A stretch of DNA of 64,000 nt from Merluccius polli (lineage: Eukaryota; Chordata; Actinopteri; Gadiformes; Merlucciidae): contig JAOPHQ010002853.1 in the NCBI GenBank assembly GCA_030340625.1, positions 281,570 to 345,569 of the forward strand, in the 5' to 3' direction. The notes under the pieces are model-generated. The model was given only the letters and a program-made list of their open reading frames with translations. It did no database searches and was not told the DNA's origin. The stretch's first letter is position 1. Each line of letters starts with the position of its first letter. The position numbers were made by a program, and so were the translations under genes. This document shows, in pieces, positions 42,959 to 53,879 of the stretch.

Positions 42959-45750
42959 AACATAACAGACACACTTACTGCTCTCTGTCAGCTCAGTGTC
43001 AACACAGTTCTCTGATGTACTGACTTCAGACCAGCGCGCACTGTGCACTGTTAATTTGTGTGTAAATATTAGCTGCTAGCAATATTTGAATACCATACTC
43101 CTGCTTCAGCCATTATTCTGCTTTGAACATGTGGAGGCGTGGCTGTGGTAGGATATACATTTAAATAATAAATCAATAAAAGTAGCGTGATGAATGTATC
43201 CAAATGTAAAAGTAATGATTTTTCTAAATCATTACTTGCATAAAAATCCGCTCAAGATGAGTAAAATGTATGCTGCAATAAAACTACTCTGACAAGTACA
43301 ATTTACTCGAAAAAGTGTCTGGAGTACATGGAAATGTAACTCATTACTACACACCACAACCACTGATATTAAAAGGAAGCATTGCAGACAACTGGACGTG
43401 GTCTCTGATGATTTGAGACCACAGCTAGGTCGCTCACAGAGCTCGGCCTGCCTCTCTTTGGTAGCAGCTGTGGTCTTAGACTGTTGCTGGGTGCATTGGT
43501 CGCACATCCAGCCACATAGCGTTGCGACTCATTTCCCGCCAAAAGCATCACGATGCGTCGCTACAGTGGCTGAAGACGTCGCCAGCAGCCCCAGCCAGCA
43601 GTGGATATTCCTGCCATATATCGCAGCAGAGTCTATAGCCATAATAAAGTCCTATAATTATCATTAACTGTACTAAATCATACTAAAATGTTATAATGAA
43701 AGAGGGTGATTCCATCAGCAAGTCAATCAAACACATCTGACTATTAAAGGCATCCAACTGGAGACCTCTTTGATGTAGGGGAAGCATCTCTAACGCTTAG
43801 GCCGAAAGACTCACATCGAAGGTGACTGATGGACCTTTATGAAATTATATGATGCTATAGCTGTAAGATCTAGATAAGGATATTTTATAACTTGACATTT
43901 AACACAACAAATAGGCTATATTGTATAATAAAATATAAATAATGAATATAAAGCACAATACAATTAATAGCTTTTTATTGATACTAATTAAATACAAATT
44001 CATAAAATATAAATCATAAAATCATAATAAAAGTAAAGACATTTCTTTTTTTCCATCCAAAAATTGGCAATGTTCTGGATTAGAAAACACCAAAGTAAAT
44101 ATAATACAACCCAGCATTCTCAATCAACAAAACTATTAAAATAATATTAGCGAAAAAGAGCCGTAGGCTAGCTTTCGCCAGAGCTCAGGGCTTTCTGGTA
44201 CTTGAACTGTCGCAAAAATTTGAGTAGAGGGAAGGCATAACATGCACATTCACTGATTACATACCGCCCACAGACTTTCATTCACCATAGCTATGAGCTG
44301 TTGAGTCAGCTGCCAGCAGCCAGCTGCAGCCAGCTGCAGCCAACACAGCGACCAAAGCGACGTACGTCATGATGCACATCCCCTACTTCATTCAAGCCCA
44401 CTACTTCACCAAAAAACCTGTAGTCGAACGGAAAAAGCCAGTCAATCCTCAAAAAGACAAAAGCAGACAAGTAAGACCCCTATCTGGCCCTCCTGGACTA
44501 CACACCTATGGATGGCTTATAGGGATGCTAATTCTGACATTTTCTTCTGACCGATAACCCAACAACCACAAAAAATGGACGAATGTCTGACCCATAAAAA
44601 ATTTGAATTTTTTATTGGAAAGGAGGGCTGGCCTGAATGCATACTTTCACATTTTAAACTTCCGATAATCATTACGTTTCCGAAGGTATATTCGAATACC
44701 TAATCCCGTTCAAATCCAGCGTTGTCTGAGTTTTGTCATGTGCCAACTGGCTATGTAAGATATAGATGTACATTGCCTGTGTGAACATGTGCCCCCAGCA
44801 TTATGCAATAAAACAGATTATTACTTAGGCTTTTATTACAACTAACTAATGATATGAATGCACTTGGTTACGATTAGCATATAGCAGGCTAAGAGATAAG
44901 ATAATAACAACAGAACACCTTAAGAGTACATCAATATTGACAACCTCGCTGATTAAAGGTAAAGGCACTCTTAAAGGCAAAGTAATGTGAACAAATTATG
45001 ATGGTGTACTAAACTACAACTGAAAGTTTTAGAGTAATGTTATAATGGTCAAATACATAACTAATGAAGGATACTATGATTATTATTACATGTGCAACGC
45101 AGCAAAAACGACAGCAGAACGTGAGGATTATTATATAATATATATTTTTAACCATTTAACTGATAGTGTTAATTGGTCAAAAATGATATTGTCGGTTAAC
45201 GGTTAAAAAGTTAATTGTTAACATCCCTAATGGCTTACCATCCCCTGCCCTAATGTTGATGGGTCGCAGGACACAAACAATGATACCAAGTGCAGAAGCT
45301 GCTCCTACCAGAGTCTATGACAGGAATAAAAGAACAACTACAAAGGAACCAAGACAAAGAAAAACATTGTGAGACAAATCACTCTGATTGGCTGTTCAGC
45401 TTAAGCGAATCAGTGCACGGAAGTGAGCAAAGCTGCAAACGACTTTTGTCAAGAGGGCTCATACAAAAGGTTCTTCTCATTGTTCAGCTTCATCTCATCT
45501 GATCATGGCCATCTGGAATGAAGCAACTGAAGACCAACTAATCAGCATGATTCAGGAGAGGCAGAGAAAAGTTATTTCATTTGAGTGGTGAAAACAGTTC
45601 TGTAATGTTGGATGTGTGGCTGATGTAAATTTGAGAAAAGTATCAGTTGTAGCAGATGTATGTGAATTATCACACCTATGCTATCTTTTATTTTGACTAC
45701 CTACTTTGTTACCTACTTGTATTAGTACCATAGCTATTCATATTTACTTG

Positions 45751-45786
<36 letters not shown>

Positions 45787-46103
45787 ACTTCTATTGTGTG
45801 ATTTACTTTAGATGTCTTTTTCATATTTCTTTTTAATACCCTACTACGAAGTTGATCGTTGTCTTATAAGAATATCATTGTACAGCATGATCATGAGTTG
45901 TACTGCACTTCTTTGGCAAGAGTAAGATAAGATAGTAGACAAGATAGTATAATGCAAAATACAAAATGTTATTTTGTAATTTCAGACTAGAGCCATTAGA
46001 TAGGAAACAGGACAGGCATACACATTTATATCAAATATCAGAATTAAACAACTGCAACTGACATTCTTAAGTAGAAGTAGCTATATTGCAAAACTGTCTA
46101 AGT
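42959..46103. other. Intergenic, AT-rich, no supported gene
   Basis: No splice-bounded or long conserved frame. Noted inside: a repeat-like stretch at about 43195-43350 (GTAATGATTTTTCTAAATCATTAC), CAGCTGCAGC triplication at 44310-44340, and (TA)n at about 45752-45783. A 29-codon frame at 45505-45591 (MAIWNEATEDQLISM) resembles the start of a MADF/Myb protein but is too short to call. Confidence 0.3.
45752..45783. repeat. (TA)n microsatellite
   Basis: About 16 TA dinucleotides in an AT-rich intergenic region. Confidence 0.9.
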
Positions 46104-46444
46104 CAGGGATTCCCAAAGTGTGGTGCGCGCACCCCCAGGGGTGCACGAGAGGGAAAATGTAATGGCGGTCTGGTGTAATATTACACAATTACAGTGCTGT
46201 TTTTTAAGTGTGATTTTTCCATACAATAAAAAAACATGATTATAGAATTATATTGAAACTTTGTTGATGTTTGTTATTGTCATGCGTGTTGTGGTTATTT
46301 GCGCATGATTAAACATGAGTCTTTATATGGCGATAAAACAAAGCTTTGTTGCGTTTTTTTTTTTTTTAAGTGGGGATTGGGGGTGCGCCAACCCGGTTGG
46401 GATGTAGAAGGGGGTGCGCAGGAAAAAAAGTTTGGGAACCGCTG
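46104..46444. mobile_element. Non-autonomous hAT element (341 bp)
   Basis: GTCTAAGT flanks both sides exactly (46096-46103, 46445-46452). Ends are CAGGGATTCCCAAAGTG and the complement of CAGCGGTTCCCAAACTT. GGGGGTGCGC repeats near both ends. Non-coding. Confidence 0.95.
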
Positions 46445-46703
46445 GTCTAAGTGGTGAGCAAGAGTGGTGTGAAAATGGTAGGCAAACACTGCTTTGTTTC
46501 ATGTATGTAGGTCTTCTGGGCCCAGTTTCCCGATAACGATGTACGATCCATCTTACGAGCCATCTTACGAATCATCTTTCGAACGATCGTTATTTTTTTC
46601 CGTGCGTTTCCCGAAACTCCTCTTAACATGAACGCGCGTGCACAGATCTAACGATCGATTGTAGCCTCGTACCTGTCCACTGACACGGTGCTGAAATACA
46701 TAT

Positions 46704-47283
46704 TATACCGTGGTCTGGGTGAATACTCGATTCTGATTGGCTGGAGGGTGTAGGTTGAAAAGTACACCTACGAAAGACGTTGACGCTATTAAGACGCTAT
46801 GGCCACGTTGCAGACAACGCCTGCATACGGGAGATATTAAATAGTCTGCTCGACTTGTAAAAAAACCCAAAAAACCTCACGATTTTAACTCTAAAACACA
46901 TTCAAGTATTATTTATTGATTAAATATTTATTTATTTCGTAAGTGACCATGGTATAAGCGGGATAATGCCCTTCGAGGTGTCCATTAACAGAACCGTCCT
47001 CCGCGGTTCACGCCTCCGCGTCGTCTATTCATTTCTGTTAATATTTAATCAATTAATAATACTTTAATGTGTTTTAGAGTTACAATCGTGAGGTTTTTTT
47101 TATTGTTATAAGTCGCGCGGACTATTTCATATCTCCCGTATGCAGGCGTTGCCAAGCAACGTGGCCATAGCGTCTTCATAGCGTCAACGTCTTTCCTAGG
47201 TGTACATCAAAGATAAGATTATAGAGCTCCGCTCTATAATCTTCAGCCAATCAGAATCGAGTATTCACCCAGACCATGGTATA
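46704..47283. mobile_element. Foldback element with about 240-bp inverted arms
   Basis: The left arm starts TATACCGTGGTCTGGGTGAA and the right arm is its near complement ending CCCAGACCATGGTATA. Arms include GAATACTCGATTCTGATTGG, CTATGGCCACGTTG and AAACACATT blocks in mirror order, with about 100 bp in the middle. ACATA appears next to both ends as a possible 5-bp duplication. A perfect small palindrome (GATTATAGAGC/GCTCTATAATC) sits at about 47217-47241 in the right arm. No coding capacity. Confidence 0.85.
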
Positions 47284-47298
47284 ACATAGACCAGGGGT

Positions 47299-47800
47299 CG
47301 GCAACCCAAAATGTTGAAAGAGCCATATTGGACCAAAAAAACAAAAAAACAAATATGTCTGGAGCCGCAAAAAAATAAAAGCCTTATAGAAGCCTTATAT
47401 TGAAGGCAACACATGCTGTATGTATCTATAGTAGCTATATTAGCCTACTATAGAAATGACTAAGTTAACTACAAATACATAATGAGCCTTCATGATTAAA
47501 TGTTTATTTTTCCTGCAGTGCATCCTGTAGCAGTGGTTCTCAACCGGTGGGGCGGGGCGCGGGTTCAAAAAGGAGGCGCGTATTTGCGCCGGACTGTCCG
47601 GTTTTTCAGCCCTGTCCGGCGTCCGGCGCAGCATCAAGCCGGGCGCGTATTTGTCCTCCTTTTTGAGAGCGCAATAGTAACACACCGCGCCCCCCCCCCG
47701 CCGGTCGTAGGTCCGCGGTGTGTTACTATTGCGCGCACCACCACCCCCCGCCGTCGGCCGGAGTGTTACAATTGCGCACGCCCCCCCCCCTCTCACGCAG
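47299..47800. mobile_element. Two truncated hAT-type ends with a C-rich module
   Basis: CAGGGGTCGGCAACCC at about 47292 and CAGTGGTTCTCAACCGGTGG at about 47527 are known kinds of hAT 5' ends in fish. Neither has an obvious partner. At 47667-47790 lie three poly-C stretches next to GTAACAC or TTACAATTGCGC cores, like those in the other elements of this window. Confidence 0.45.
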
Positions 47801-48743
47801 GTACAGAACGTTCATGCTTGTTGGCCATTGGCTGTAGTCTTTGCTGTGTTCAAGTGCAACTTTTTGGCCCACACGTGAGCTGCTAGTTCTCAACGTCCTG
47901 ATGTTGGTTTGGTGTCTCTAGAAAAACATGGAGACCAGCAAAGGTCATCACACTCAGCTCAGAGCCACATACATAGTGGACACAGATAGACAGCAGTTTA
48001 GATGGAACAGAGGAGAAATTATAAAGACAAAAGAAAATCAGACAGATCAACAGGAAGACACTGAACAGGAGACAGATCCTGTCACAACAGATACACAATG
48101 CGCCCAAGAAGAGAGAAACAAGATATCCCAACAGAGCCCGCAAAACAACAACAAAACTGAACATGTAATGTTATGGCACCACTAGGGAATGGGTGCTCGG
48201 GAATGGGAAAACCACATTACTGTTGTCATTATTTCTACTCCAATAAACCGCATGGTGCCAGTATGGCGTACAGTTTCAATCTTTTTAGCCAGCATAACAG
48301 TGAAGGCTAATTCTTTAGCTTCGAATAGGGGAATAACTGGAAAGTAGGTCACGCAGCGTCTCCGGTAAGGGACTCCAGGTCCATGTCAACGTTGCTGACC
48401 TCGAACACAACCTCGACACAAGGCCGTTCTGTCAATATGTGCTACCTATCAGGGAATGCCCTGATCAGGATTTTTGGAGCAAATCACCGATCGCTGGAAG
48501 CAGTAACGGCTGATACCGATCACCAATCAAGGGGTCTATTTGAAGCCATCTATTTATCATGTAGCATTATTTATTTATTTAACTAACTACTTCTTAACAA
48601 CATGGTGTATTAAAGAAGCAGTGAACCCCAAATGTTTGTTTTAAACGTACTTTGTGTACTTGTACTTTGATTTTGTATATTTATTGGTTAGTCGTGATTA
48701 GTCATGTTTTTTCAAACAGAAACATGATATTTGACAACCCTTC
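47801..48743. other. Upstream flank of adh8, no supported gene
   Basis: An 85-codon + frame (47928-48185, METSKGHHTQ) with high Q, T and E has no family I recognise. Sequence otherwise AT-rich with no repeat ends. Confidence 0.25.
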
Positions 48744-48804
48744 AAATCCCTCCCACTTTTGGGAGGGATTTGCTCAAACCCAACACGTGGTATTAGTATT
48801 TAAA
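48744..48804 (+). promoter_or_regulatory. adh8: adh8 promoter: palindrome, E-box, TATA box
   Basis: TATTTAAA (48797-48804) is a TATA-like box 126 bp before the ATG at 48930, which would put the start of transcription near 48830. A perfect E-box CACGTG sits at 48784-48789. A perfect 11-bp inverted repeat AAATCCCTCCC/GGGAGGGATTT (48744-48754, 48761-48771; 6-bp spacer) lies just upstream and may bind a dimeric or zinc-finger factor. Function is inferred from position. Confidence 0.55.
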
Positions 48805-48929
48805 CTTCAAGCCAAATCTCTTCATTCTCTCCTTATCCTTTCCCTTCATGGAACACCAGCTGGTCCACCTCTTCACTCTGTTACTGTTGAGTTCTTGCCT
48901 GTAGCCTGTATCTTTGTAAATGAGAAAGT

Positions 48930-51900
48930 ATGGCAACTGTAGGAAAGGTAAGTTCACCACTTTACATCTACGCATTGTTTAGTTTGTGTTCATATTTTTA
49001 CAATATGTTATACACTCACCGGCCACTTTATTAGGTACACCTTGCTAGTACCGGGTTGGACCCCCTTTTGCCTTCAGAACTGCCTTAATCCTTCGTGGCA
49101 CAGATTCAACAAGGTACTGGAAACATTCCTCAGAGAGTTTGGTCCATATTGACATGATAGCATCACGCAGTTGCTGCAGATTTGTCGGCTGCACATCCAT
49201 GATGCGAATCTCCCGTTCCACCACATCCCAAAGGTGCTCTATTGGATTGAGATCTGGTGACTGTGGAGGCCATTTGAGTACAGTGAACTCATTGTCATGT
49301 TCAAGAAACCAGTCTGAGAGGATTCGCGCTTTATGACATGGCGCGTTATCCTGCTGGAAGTAGCCATCAGAAGATGGGTACACTGTGGTCATAAAGGGAT
49401 GGACATGGTCAGCAACAATACTCAGGTAGTCTGTGGCTTTGACACGATGCTCAATTGGTACTAATAAGCCCAAAGTGTGCCAGGAAAATATCCCCCACAC
49501 CATTACACCACCACCACCAGCCTGAACCGTTGATACAAGGCAGGATGGATCCATGCTTTCATGTTGTTGACGCCAAATTCTGACCCTACCATCCGAATGT
49601 CGCAGCAGAAATCGAGACTCATCAGACCAGGCAACGTTTTTCCAATCTTCGATTGTCCAATTTTGGTGAGCCTGTGCGAATTGTAGCCTCAGTTTCCTGT
49701 TCTTAGCTGACAGGAGTGGCACCCGGTGTGGTCTTCTGCTGCTGTAGCCCATCCGCCTCAAGGTTCGACGTGTTGTGCGTTCAGAGATGCTCTTCTGCAT
49801 ACCTCTGTTGTAACGAGTGGTTATTTGAGTTACAGTTGCCTTTCTATCAGCTCGAACCAGTCTGGCCATTCTCCTCTGACCTCTAGCATCAACAAGGCAT
49901 TTGCGCCCACAGAACTGCCGCTCACTGGATATTTTCTCTTTTTCGGACCATTCTCTGTAAACCCTAGAGATGGTTGTGCGTGAAAATCCCAGTAGATCAG
50001 CAGTCTCTGAAATACTCAGACCAGCCCGTCTGGCACCAACAACCGTGCCACGTTCAAAGTCACTTAAATCACATTTCTTCCCCATTCTGATGCTCGGTTT
50101 GAACTGCAGCAGATCGTCCTGACCATGTCTACATGCCTAAATGCATTGAGTTGCTGCCATGTGATTGGCTGATTAGAAATTTGCGTTAACGAGCAGTTGG
50201 ACAGGTGTACCTAATAAAGTGGCCGGTGAGTGTATAATGCAATACAATGGGATTTTCAACAGATGTATTTTCTATACCACAACTGTATGAAACGCTGATA
50301 ACCCTTTCACTTTCATGTCATGTTTTTAGAAACAGTGTTTATTATGTATAATCTTATTTCTTGTGAAACTACATTTCTTGTGTGTGAGAAATAGCTATTT
50401 CCTCTTGAAAAATTATGCCAATGCAGTATTTAATTTTTCAGTATGGTTGCTAATATATTTTTGAATAAATTGTTTCCTAAATGTTAAAGTTAAATCATTG
50501 ATTCCACTGATGTCAATTCTGCAGAAAATGCAGTTGTAGCTCCAGGCCAAACTTCACCACATCCTCCAAAGTTCCAAAGAATTTACTTTAGAGTTAAAAA
50601 GTAACAACCAACATTTTGCAGAATATGCAGGGTACAAATTAACTATCCCTGTAGTTGTAGTGTAATACATGATTACAGTAAGATGAAACTAAAATGCTAC
50701 GCCTGCAGCACTAAATAAAGTCTGAATAATGTTTTAGTAAAACAGCTACCTTAAATGATGTTGACAGCACTCCATCTGATCCTTCACCTATTAAGGGCCA
50801 ATACATCTCTCTGTTTCTGTTTTATATCATGTTGAAGCATTTCAAACATCATGTGGAAATAGATTATACTGGCAAATGTGGAATGCATGTGCGCTGCCAG
50901 GGATTTTGGGCCCCATGAGAAGATTGGGCCCTACCACCCCACCACCACAGGGCAGAAATTGTGCCCGTCAGTCACAGGCCCTTAGAATTGTCCTAACTTT
51001 CCCCCCCCTTACGGCGCCCTGCATGTTGGCCTGAAAATGTGATTACATTTGATGGGCACATATTTAACATGGAGAATAAACACAGTAGACAAAGTCCAGT
51101 AAGATGCTTACAGTTAACAGTCAACTATCATTTTGAGTAAAAAAATTGTTTGTATTGGCACTTTGCCTCAATACTGACTGGACAGTTCTGGACATTTAGT
51201 CCAGAGTCCACATTTCTGTGAATCATTTACCCTAGTTTGGTATTCATTTTGATATTCTCTGGATTTTGATCTATTGTTTTATGAATATTTGTCTCTTCTA
51301 GGTCATTAAGTGTAAGGCTGCTGTGGCCTGGGAGGCAAACAAGCCTTTGGTGATTGAAGAGATAGAAGTTGATGTCCCGCATACCAATGAAATACGCATC
51401 AAGGTGGGACTAACCTACCTGTGAAAGAAAAGAACATTCTGTTCTTTCACACACAGAACATTCTGTTCTTTCACACACACAACACCCTTTACCCCCCTGG
51501 GGAATTAAACACTGGAGTGTTACGCATGCTTATTTTTCCACACGTTCTTTTTCAGAGACAAGGAATTTGTTTAAATAAGTACAACAATTTTGGTTGTATT
51601 TTTTATTGGAATAATGAAGGAACAGTAGCCTTGAAGCATTGACGTAAACTACACAACACTGAAATTAAAACATAATAAAACTGTGGACTTGGTATGCAGA
51701 TCTTTGCCACAGGAGTGTGCCACACAGACCTCTACCACCTTTTTGAGGGAAAACATAAAGATGGCTTTCCTGTAGTCCTTGGACATGAGGGGGCTGGCAT
51801 TGTGGAGAGTGTTGGACCCGGGGTTACTGAATTTCTCCCAGGTCAGGAAGCTATAATGGAAGTGTAATAAGTGTGGATCATATAATTATGTGATGATAGC

Positions 51901-52759
51901 ATCTATTAATGTGTTTACGTTAAAGTAATTTGTGTTTACATTAAAGTAATTTCACCCTTAACTGCAATTACTACACATTACAACAGATCAAGGTCTACAG
52001 CACAGAGAGGGTCCTTCAACTTCTGATTCACAATGTACCTGATTGTTAGAAGAGCAACATTGTACAGTGTACCATAGTTAACACATTTGAAAGGGACTCT
52101 TTAAAATGGAATTTCATGCAAACAAATGTCAACAGGACCTGTTTTAATAAACTTTCGTTGACATTTTAGGAGACACGGTGATACCTCTCTTCCTCTCCCA
52201 GTGTGGGGAGTGCCGTTTTTGCCAAAGTCCGAAGACCAACCAATGTGAGAAGGGATGGTGAGCATGCTAATTATCTACAACATTTGTCTCTCCTTTTTCA
52301 TTTGACCTGGAACATTTTTGTCAATGTGTTTATATTAAAGTAATCTCTGTGAATTAATTCGCTTAGTGGCTTGGCATTAACCTCAAGCCCTTTATTATCA
52401 AGCTTTCACAGACCCCAATGGAAGTATCATTTTTAGGTTGTATTTTACATGGATCCATGCTCGCCTGTACTATGAAATAATTTTCTCAATGACAATTGTG
52501 ACATTGTTAGTCCAACTTTAAATAACTTTCTTATTGTAGGACCAACAGCAGATATGATGTGATGTCATGTGAGGACACCAGGTTTACCTGTAAAGGCCAA
52601 AAGGTGTTGCAGTTCATGGGTACCAGCACCTTCTCCCAATACACAGTGGTCAACCAAATAGCTGTGGCCAAGGTGGACCCTTCAGCACCACTCCATAAAG
52701 TCTGTCTTCTGGGCTGTGGTGTGTGTACTGGATTTGGAGCGGCTGTCAACACTGCTAAG
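48930..52759 (+). CDS. adh8: Alcohol dehydrogenase (fish ADH8/class-I-like), exons 1-5
   Basis: Five exons: 48930-48947, 51302-51403, 51700-51841, 52170-52257 and 52540-52759 (18, 102, 142, 88, 220 bp), all with AG acceptors and GT donors. Lengths match the classic vertebrate ADH gene. The 190 codons start MATVGKVIKCKAAVAWEANK and end GFGAAVNTAK. Catalytic zinc ligands C47, H69 (LGHEG) and C176 (LGCGV) and structural zinc cysteines C99, C102, C105, C113 are present. Sequence such as GVCHTDLYHLFEG favours fish ADH8 over class III ADH5. The enzyme oxidises alcohols with NAD+ in the cytosol. Exons 6 onward (Rossmann fold, C-terminal half) do not appear before 64000, so intron 5 exceeds 11.2 kb or the gene is truncated. 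Intron 1 holds a DD36E transposon. Confidence 0.93.
49013..50232 (-). mobile_element. Intact DD36E Tc1/mariner (Incomer-type) transposon
   Basis: 1220 bp, ends CACTCACCGGCCACTTTATT and its complement, TA duplicated on both sides (49011-49012, 50233-50234). It contains a complete transposase frame on the minus strand and inserted into intron 1 of adh8. All parts needed for movement appear present. The deleted sibling is at 2589-3497. Confidence 0.96.
49045..50085 (-). CDS. Tc1/mariner transposase, DD36E type
   Basis: 346 codons, from MGKKCDLSDFERGTVVGARR to the stop at 49045. Residues about 8-60 form a first helix-turn-helix (GLSISETADLLGFSRTTISR) and about 75-125 a second one (RRTLRRMGYSSRRPH). 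Catalytic residues: D155 (WSDESRF), D246 (YFQQDNAPCH) and E283 (QSPDLNPIEHLW). There are 36 residues between D246 and E283, against 34 in typical Tc1, which is the hallmark of the DD36E (Incomer) group. The product would bind the terminal repeats and cut and paste the element at TA. No stop or frameshift is present, so it is a candidate source of active transposase. Confidence 0.95.
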   Translation of the reverse strand: MGKKCDLSDFERGTVVGARRAGLSISETADLLGFSRTTISRVYREWSEKEKISSERQFCGRKCLVDARGQRRMARLVRADRKATVTQITTRYNRGMQKSISERTTRRTLRRMGYSSRRPHRVPLLSAKNRKLRLQFAQAHQNWTIEDWKNVAWSDESRFLLRHSDGRVRIWRQQHESMDPSCLVSTVQAGGGGVMVWGIFSWHTLGLLVPIEHRVKATDYLSIVADHVHPFMTTVYPSSDGYFQQDNAPCHKARILSDWFLEHDNEFTVLKWPPQSPDLNPIEHLWDVVEREIRIMDVQPTNLQQLRDAIMSIWTKLSEECFQYLVESVPRRIKAVLKAKGGPTRY

Positions 52760-53552
52760 GTATCCAAACACTTGTGTTCTTACAACCTGTCCTCCCAGCT
52801 AAATGACAGAACAGGTAATTTGTCAATATGACCCAAAATGACACATATAAGCATTCATTGCATTCACTTTTCAACGCGGTTGAACTGAAAAGGTAAGTTA
52901 CGCCAATCAAATATTTTATATTTGGCTATGAAATAACCTAAATTATATATTTCTATTACACACATATTTCAAACATGTGTAACAATGAGCTACATTTTTG
53001 TTTGGAATCCCCCAGCCCCCCATTTCTCGTATATCTGCATATATGCACTTGATTGGTTCTTGGTTCCTGTGATAGGAACGGAATGCTGTGATGAGGTAAA
53101 TAACCTTAATAGTGCACTTCAGTAATTTACTAATTTAAAGATAAATGATTTTAGCTGGCTTTTATGGCAAACCCCAGCACACACGTGCTGGCAGCTGAGC
53201 TGCCGTTAATTGTTTTGTTTTGTTGTTAACGTAAACTACGTTCCACTGGTTAGGGAATAGACACATATTTTGAATATGAAGCCAAACCACAATTAACAGT
53301 TTAGTTTAATAAATTACTTAAGTAATCAACGTGACTCTTTTTTTTTTAAATCACTGTCCAAGTTATGTCAGTCTGAGATTTGGTAGCCCGGACAGATTTG
53401 GTTGAAGCGTTGAAGCAAAACAACAAGCTCAATGATTTCAACAAGGCACCTTTATTTGACACAATTCATTAATGCATCTTATTCATATTACACCTCCAAA
53501 GGAAATAGTCAAACCTGTAGCCTCAAGTTCCAATCATTCAGGTATTCATAGT

Positions 53553-53869
53553 CAGGGGTGCAACTACCCAGTGTCAGGGGGGTATGCAGCAACAATTTTG
53601 ACGCCCCCCATAAACATTACGGGGCGTGCTGCGCGATTGTTGACCGGGGGGGGGGGGGGGGGGGGGGGGAGGGCTGCGCGATTGTTGATGGGTGCTGCGC
53701 GATTGTTGACGGGGGGGGGGGGGGGGAGGGTGCTGCGCGATTGTTGACGGGGGGATCTGCGCGATTGTCGACGGGGGGGGGGGGGGTGCTGCGCGATTGA
53801 TGACGGGGGCGCCCCCCTGGTGCCCCCCTATGCACCGCATACAGCGCATACCCACTTTTTGCGCCACTG
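53553..53869. mobile_element. Non-autonomous hAT element (317 bp), expanded middle
   Basis: TTCATAGT lies on both sides (53545-53552, 53870-53877). Ends match the 201-bp copy at 37840-38040, in reverse. The middle has six GCGCGATTGTTGAC-like cores (some GATTGTCGAC or GATTGATGAC) separated by poly-G tracts of different length, against two in the shorter copy, so the array expanded. Confidence 0.95.
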
Positions 53870-53879
53870 TTCATAGTCA

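Noticed and set aside
45505..45591. MAIWNEATEDQLISM frame as a MADF/Myb protein start
   Set aside because: Only 29 codons with a stop and no continuation in other frames that I could follow.
47928..48185. 85-codon frame METSKGHHTQ as a small gene
   Set aside because: Low-complexity Q/T/E composition, no recognisable family, no splice or promoter support, and about 750 bp upstream of adh8.
48930..52759. Class III ADH (adh5) instead of adh8
   Set aside because: The GVCHTDLYHLFEG and FMGTSTFSQYTVVNQIAVAK segments and the loop around residues 114-130 fit the fish class-I-like ADH8 type better than the strongly conserved class III sequence; only a phylogeny would settle it.
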